From Astrothelium macrocarpum (Eukaryota > Ascomycota > Dothideomycetes > Trypetheliales > Trypetheliaceae), in assembly GCA_021030915.1 (NCBI GenBank), contig JAGEMR010000066.1:1-64000 (forward strand): DNA of 64,000 nt, read 5' to 3'. Below, one piece after another: positions 59,678 to 64,000 of the stretch. Below the pieces are notes generated by a model. That model did not search any database, had not been told where the DNA came from, and saw nothing but the letters and a program-made list of their open reading frames with translations. The position numbers and the translations under genes are program-made. Within the stretch, counting starts at the first letter, position 1. Each line of letters begins with the position of its first letter.

Positions 59678-60619
59678 CGTCTTAGACTAGCAGAAACTTG
59701 TGAGATGATGATTGAAAGATGAGGGAAAGTAAGACACCATCGACGGCGAGCACTCATGAACCATTGAGAGATGCGGCTGAGCAGAGTCACATGTCGAAAG
59801 CCCAGTCCATGTCCATCTTTGCAATATGGTGCGCGAATCGCTTTCTGATTTGATTTCTGCAGCCCTTCTGGTATGGGAGGACCGAGCCGCGGAAACCAGT
59901 CATGAGCCGCATTTTGCGCCATAGACTAACCCAGCCCTAAGAGGTCTGTGCGTGTTGACGAACGTTAGCTAGAACAAGGATCGCACACCCTCTTCTGAGG
60001 AGCTGAAAGCATGAGATGCAGGAGGGTTTACAAAGCGCTGATATATTTGAAAAGATGTGCATTCATGGGACGCTATGAAATGTACCTAGAATACCTCTAG
60101 TTCGAGCTAAGCTCCGCTACATGCAGAAGGCAGAAGCTATCGGGCGATCGAAGCCTCCACGTAATTTGCGTAAAGACATTGCAATTGGCCATTGGGCAAG
60201 TTCAGCCTCTTCCATCATACAAGGATCTACGAGGAAGCAAGAACAGAGTATGTCAGACTCTGAAAAGAACACGGCACCAACCGATGCATCGTCGCCTGAA
60301 CACCGTTCCGACACAGAATTGGCAAGTGCTTTTACCTGATCGAGTCTCCCGGGCTCGCGCACAAGATTGGACCGGTTGGCGCGTCTTCGTAACGTAATTT
60401 GTCGTTTTGTGTTTTTGGCAGATCGTTATCGACTGGCTAGTTATCCCATTGTTATGATCGGCCCTTTCATTTCAGCTCAGAGAGTCCATGAGCGTGAAGC
60501 ATAGATATGAGTCCATCTGCTACTCAGTCCCCGGATTTGCCAACCTCTCCTCAGCAGAGGAGGCTTTTCGGGAAAGGCTATTCCGCAGATAGTGGTGTGC
60601 GCCTAAACTACGAGCGACA
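59678..60619. other. Intergenic, 0.9 kb
   Basis: No supported gene. Minus-strand frames at 59638-59922 and 60117-60362 lack domains or plausible splice partners. It contains the promoters of two divergent genes. Confidence 0.45.
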
Positions 60620-62199
60620 ATGGACGCTTACTTGAAGTCGCCTATCAGTAAGAGCCTGGTGGTGATAGCTGCTGTTTTTGAAGGACTTGCTACTTCCATA
60701 GTAGCGTTACGATTCTGTCTACGCGTGAAACTCAAACAGGGGGTCAAGTGGGATGACTGGTTGGTTTTGCTCAGTTTGGTGAGGTTTACCGCATATATCG
60801 ACATTTCATGACTCTGCTAATTTCCAAGATTAGACAGCATCGTGGGGCTATGCCATTGCCATCTTCATCGTCGCTGCTCAGACCGGAGTAGACACCATCA
60901 AGGTTGACCCGCTTATAGCCGCAAAGAAATATGTTGAGGTCCGTGATTTAATCCAAAAAAAAAAGTCAAATGATTTCTGATCATACACATAGGCCGTTGC
61001 AATCAGCACTATAATCATGGTCTTCGTTCTTGCTCCAGTCAAGATTTCAGTCCTTCTCTTCTACAAGCGCATATTCTCCTCCTATGTTTTTAACCGATGC
61101 GTCTGGATATTTACTGGTGTAATCATAGCTTGGGGAATCAGTTTTTTTGTTGTATGTCCTGAGTATTCCCATAATGCCACCATCGTGTGTCTTGTACTTT
61201 CTGCTGCAGGCGACTGAAGATTTTTCGACAGGGGCAGTTGTTGATTTGCTATCCGGTGCCGTCCTCCGCCTGGGAAAACCTCGAGAACCCCACTTATCGC
61301 TTCAATTACTTCAAATTCGGATTATTCGTTCCCGTTTCAAGTGTAATTTTGGATGGCATCGTCTTGCTTTTCCCTTTACCATACCTCCGCAAACTACAAG
61401 TACCAATGATGCGGAAGATTGCCGTTCTTGGCGTATTTTGGCTCGGTTCATTGTAAGTTTGTCACGGTCTTCTCATTGCTTAGGCGAATGAACAAGACTA
61501 ATCAGAATGTCTTTCAAGTTGCATTGTTACCGGAGCCGTCCGCACCCATTACTGGTATAAGAACGCCGAACTTGTGATAAATCCAAATAACACCAATGTG
61601 AACAAGTGGCGTACGTCTGTTTTACTTGAACCCTTTCCGTTACCTTGGTGAATCCCGTGAACCTGGTTCATTTGCTGGATTCGTGAAGCCTATTCTTCAC
61701 GCACACTGAGCCTCTACAAGAGGTTCGACCGGCAAGAGTAAAAACGATCTAGTCTTGAGCTTACGTTCTTGCTTTCCATTACATCATTCCGTTAACATGA
61801 TACTGACGTTCACTTTCCACAGAATATGACACGCTCATACAAATCTGGGTTTTTCTCGAGACGACCATGACGATAATTGCCGCGTGTCTACCGACGCTAG
61901 CTCCACTCCTCCATAGATCGATCTATGTCAGATTTGCTAAGTACCTCTCTTCTCTCTCCTTGTCCATCCTAGGCAACTCGAATAAATATACTCAAAGGAG
62001 TAGTCAAGTTAGCAATCAGAGCTCTGGGGCGTTTCAGCGGTTTGGCAGCAGCGATCTTCCGGTTGCGAGGGATGACTCGTTATCTAAGAATCACGCATGG
62101 TCCCATACAGAGAGCCAAGATCATGCAAGACACATCGATATAACTGACGTCGAGATGGCCCACATTCTGACAGACTCGTCAGGACACGGAAGAAAATGA
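60620..62199 (+). CDS. Pth11/rhodopsin-type integral membrane protein
   Basis: Seven-helix fungal membrane protein of the large rhodopsin-like/Pth11-related family (often listed as DUF or SAT4-type). Six exons: 60620-60778, 60834-60938, 60993-61151, 61232-61452 (or starting 61220), 61519-61610, 61823-62199, giving about 370 aa. Signatures: LRFCLRVKLKQGVKWDDWLVL in parts LRFCLR and WDDWLVL, APVKISVLLFYKRIF, CYPVPSSAW, FNYFKFGLFVPVSSVILDG in parts, PLPYLRKLQVPMMRKIAVLGVF in parts, and GAVRTHYWYKN. The cytosolic tail (about 100 residues) is Ser-rich. The start of exon 4 is the weak point: the best-looking acceptor (61209) would put the reading out of frame, so CAG at 61229-61231 is used. Intron 5 is long (212 nt). 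Possible roles include surface sensing; the ligand is unknown. Confidence 0.85.
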
Positions 62200-62596
62200 A
62201 CGATTGAATGACGCGATGTAGCTCAACACAGCACGAATAGATAGTCTTGTTGTAGAAATTGGTCTTCGCAATTCGAGGAACGATTTCGAATACAGCATTT
62301 TGCAGTTTCATGACCCTCATCAAATTCGTGAGAGTCTGGTGAATTGAAAGTTTAGCCGTGATGGAGAACATCATCACTTCAGTCAACTGTAAAGACCGAC
62401 TGGGTAAGGGCCGTGCTAATTAGATTCTGGCCTGTCTTCATTACGAATCGGCTTTTGCTTTGCTTCCCCCATTACTTCTGAGAGTTTCGTACATGTAATG
62501 CTCTCTAAATCAGTATTTTTTTCCCGATCGTCAAACGACGTCGACGAAAGCATGGCTTATTCATGGAAATAGAGCGGGCGAGATTTTCGAGACCAA
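62200..62596. other. Intergenic before right transposon
   Basis: No gene identified. This stretch holds the 3' UTR of the membrane-protein gene and leads into the transposase remnant without a recognisable terminal repeat. Confidence 0.4.
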
Positions 62597-64000
62597 GTGA
62601 CCATATCTCCGTCCAGAATAAACGGAGCGGGGAGCGTGTCGCGCCGTGCCGCAACTCTAATCTACGAGTCAGCCCCACCTTCTGCAACAGCCCACCTTCT
62701 GCAACGCCCCACCAGCATCAACGAAATTATTTCAAACGCCTCAATCTCCACCACCATAGCCCCAATCGATGAGGCAATTGCAGATTTGAAATTGCGAGGT
62801 GCGAAAGATATACGCGCGACTGCAGAAAAGTACAAAATACACCCTTCTACGTTATCGCGGCGCTTCAGAGGTCTCATAGCGGATATCCACACCGTATAAG
62901 AAGAAGCCAATATCAATCTCTTTCCCGCGCAAAAAAAGACTATAATTAATTATATTAATAAATTTATGTATCAAAATTTATTTTTTATAATAAAAATGAT
63001 TCGAATATTCATCGAAAATATGACTGGAATTTATTTGAAAAAGAATTAGATTAAAAAATGAATTTTTCGAAATCAATAAATTTTTTATTTAAAATATTTA
63101 AATATAATTAAATTTATATATATTCGAATAAAAAATTTCAGATATATAAAAAATTATTTTGAATTCGTAAATTATAAATATTTAATAATTTTTTAATTAA
63201 TTTTTAATAAATAGAATAAAAAATTGATCAATATAAGATTTTTATTAAAAATATATATAATATAAATGAAAAAGATTTTTTATTCGGAAAATTTTATAAA
63301 TTTAGAAGAATATTTATATATAAAATTTTTGAATAAAATAAATTATTTAAAATAAATAAAAATGATAATTAAAATTGGATTATAATAATTATTTATATAA
63401 AAATAAAAAATAAAATATTATCATTAATATTATTTTATTATTTTATTATAAATAATTTATAGAATTTATAGATGAATAATTTCGATTCAAAAAAATATAA
63501 TATTTTTTTTATAAATATATTTTCGGATTGAATAAATGATGAAATTACGTTATAATAATTCAATAAAATATTCGATTAATATATTAAAACGGAAATAAAT
63601 TTTGACTGAAAATTTCGTTTTTTAATATCAGATAATTATGATAATCATTTAATGATGGTATTTTTTAAAATTTATTAAAAAAGAAATATTCATTTAACGA
63701 TATTTTTATTTTATTTAATATATTGATTATAATTTTTTAATATCAGTCTTTTTAATCCATTCGTAAATTATTATTTATAAAATTTGAATAAATAAATTTC
63801 AAAATATTACAATTTATTTAATTTTTTGAAATAAAATTTCCTTTTTATTTTTTAATAAATTTGGATATCTGTCTTTATTAAAAAGAATATAATAAATGGC
63901 TGATGAAAGGTAGATTTAATATTTTTTAATTCCAGTAAAATATTAGATCAGATTATATTTTCAGAATTTAAATAATAAATTTATGAGATTTCTGAATCAA
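62597..64000 (+). pseudogene. Fot1/pogo-type transposase, intact-composition head and RIP-mutated body
   Basis: From 62597 to 62896 an open frame of normal composition encodes the N-terminal part of a pogo-family transposase with a psq-type helix-turn-helix (about 62761-62882): DEAIADLKLRGAKDIRATAE in parts and KYKIHPSTLSRRFRG. A TAA at 62897-62899 ends it, but the same frame continues as family-like sequence (AQKKTIINYINK, MIRIFIENMTGIY) with many further stops as composition becomes AT-rich after about 62935. Later fragments (MKKIFYSENFI region, about 63260) recall the MDEKGF stretch of pogo DDE domains. No in-frame ATG precedes the open part. The element runs off the window edge. Confidence 0.75.
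62935..64000. repeat. Right AT-rich RIP-degraded block
   Basis: Composition drops abruptly to nearly pure A/T and stays so to the end of the window, mirroring the left block. It contains the body of the right transposase remnant and no other readable feature. Confidence 0.9.

Noticed and set aside
1..64000. CRISPR arrays, rRNA, tRNA genes, telomere repeats
   Set aside because: No regularly spaced repeats, no tRNA arms with a credible GGTTCRANYCC box, and no TTAGGG runs were seen by eye; a tRNAscan or Infernal run would settle the RNA genes.

Overview
The window is nuclear DNA of a filamentous ascomycete (Pezizomycotina). The evidence is short GT-AG introns (about 41-90 nt), fungal-only families (Tri12-type transporter, purine nucleoside permease, Pth11/rhodopsin-type membrane protein, HeLo-like ankyrin protein, EthD protein) and strong repeat-induced point mutation (RIP). 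Species cannot be named from the sequence.

Layout. Both ends (1 to about 2690 and about 62935 to 64000) are extremely AT-rich blocks in which dead Fot1/pogo-type DDE transposases can still be read. Between them lies about 60 kb of ordinary-composition DNA. The left part (3.5-17.9 kb) is gene-poor: a Tri12-like efflux pump, a large secreted laccase with a chitin-binding domain on a Ser/Thr stalk, an unknown 314-aa gene, and a repeat present as one RIP-mutated and one intact copy. The middle (17.9-50.1 kb) is a housekeeping core: REI1 (60S ribosome maturation), a Cep57/Ppc89-type spindle-pole protein, a short-chain dehydrogenase, hexose-6-phosphate mutarotase, RIF1 (telomere and replication timing), RIC8 (G-alpha regulator), an IKS1-type kinase, a purine nucleoside permease, DUG2 (glutathione degradation) and two conserved fungal proteins of unknown function. 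The right part (50.6-62.2 kb) is accessory: a HeLo-like/ankyrin gene with a nonsense codon, a decayed alpha/alpha-toroid gene, a dehydrogenase, a small three-exon EthD gene, a Pth11-like membrane protein, then the right transposon block.

Gene relationships. The core genes look like independent fungal loci and not a pathway; RIF1 and RIC8 are divergent across about 700 bp. In the right arm the dehydrogenase and EthD genes are tail to tail, 170 bp apart, next to the dead toroid gene. These are gene types common in secondary-metabolism regions, but no core synthase is present and a cluster is not demonstrated.

The most unusual non-gene signal is a repeated reversal of GC skew (C-rich then G-rich, with a GC peak at the switch) inside five plus-strand genes, which in at least three runs past the stop codon. 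Exon structures were derived by hand from splice consensus, reading phase and remembered family conservation. No database search was possible.
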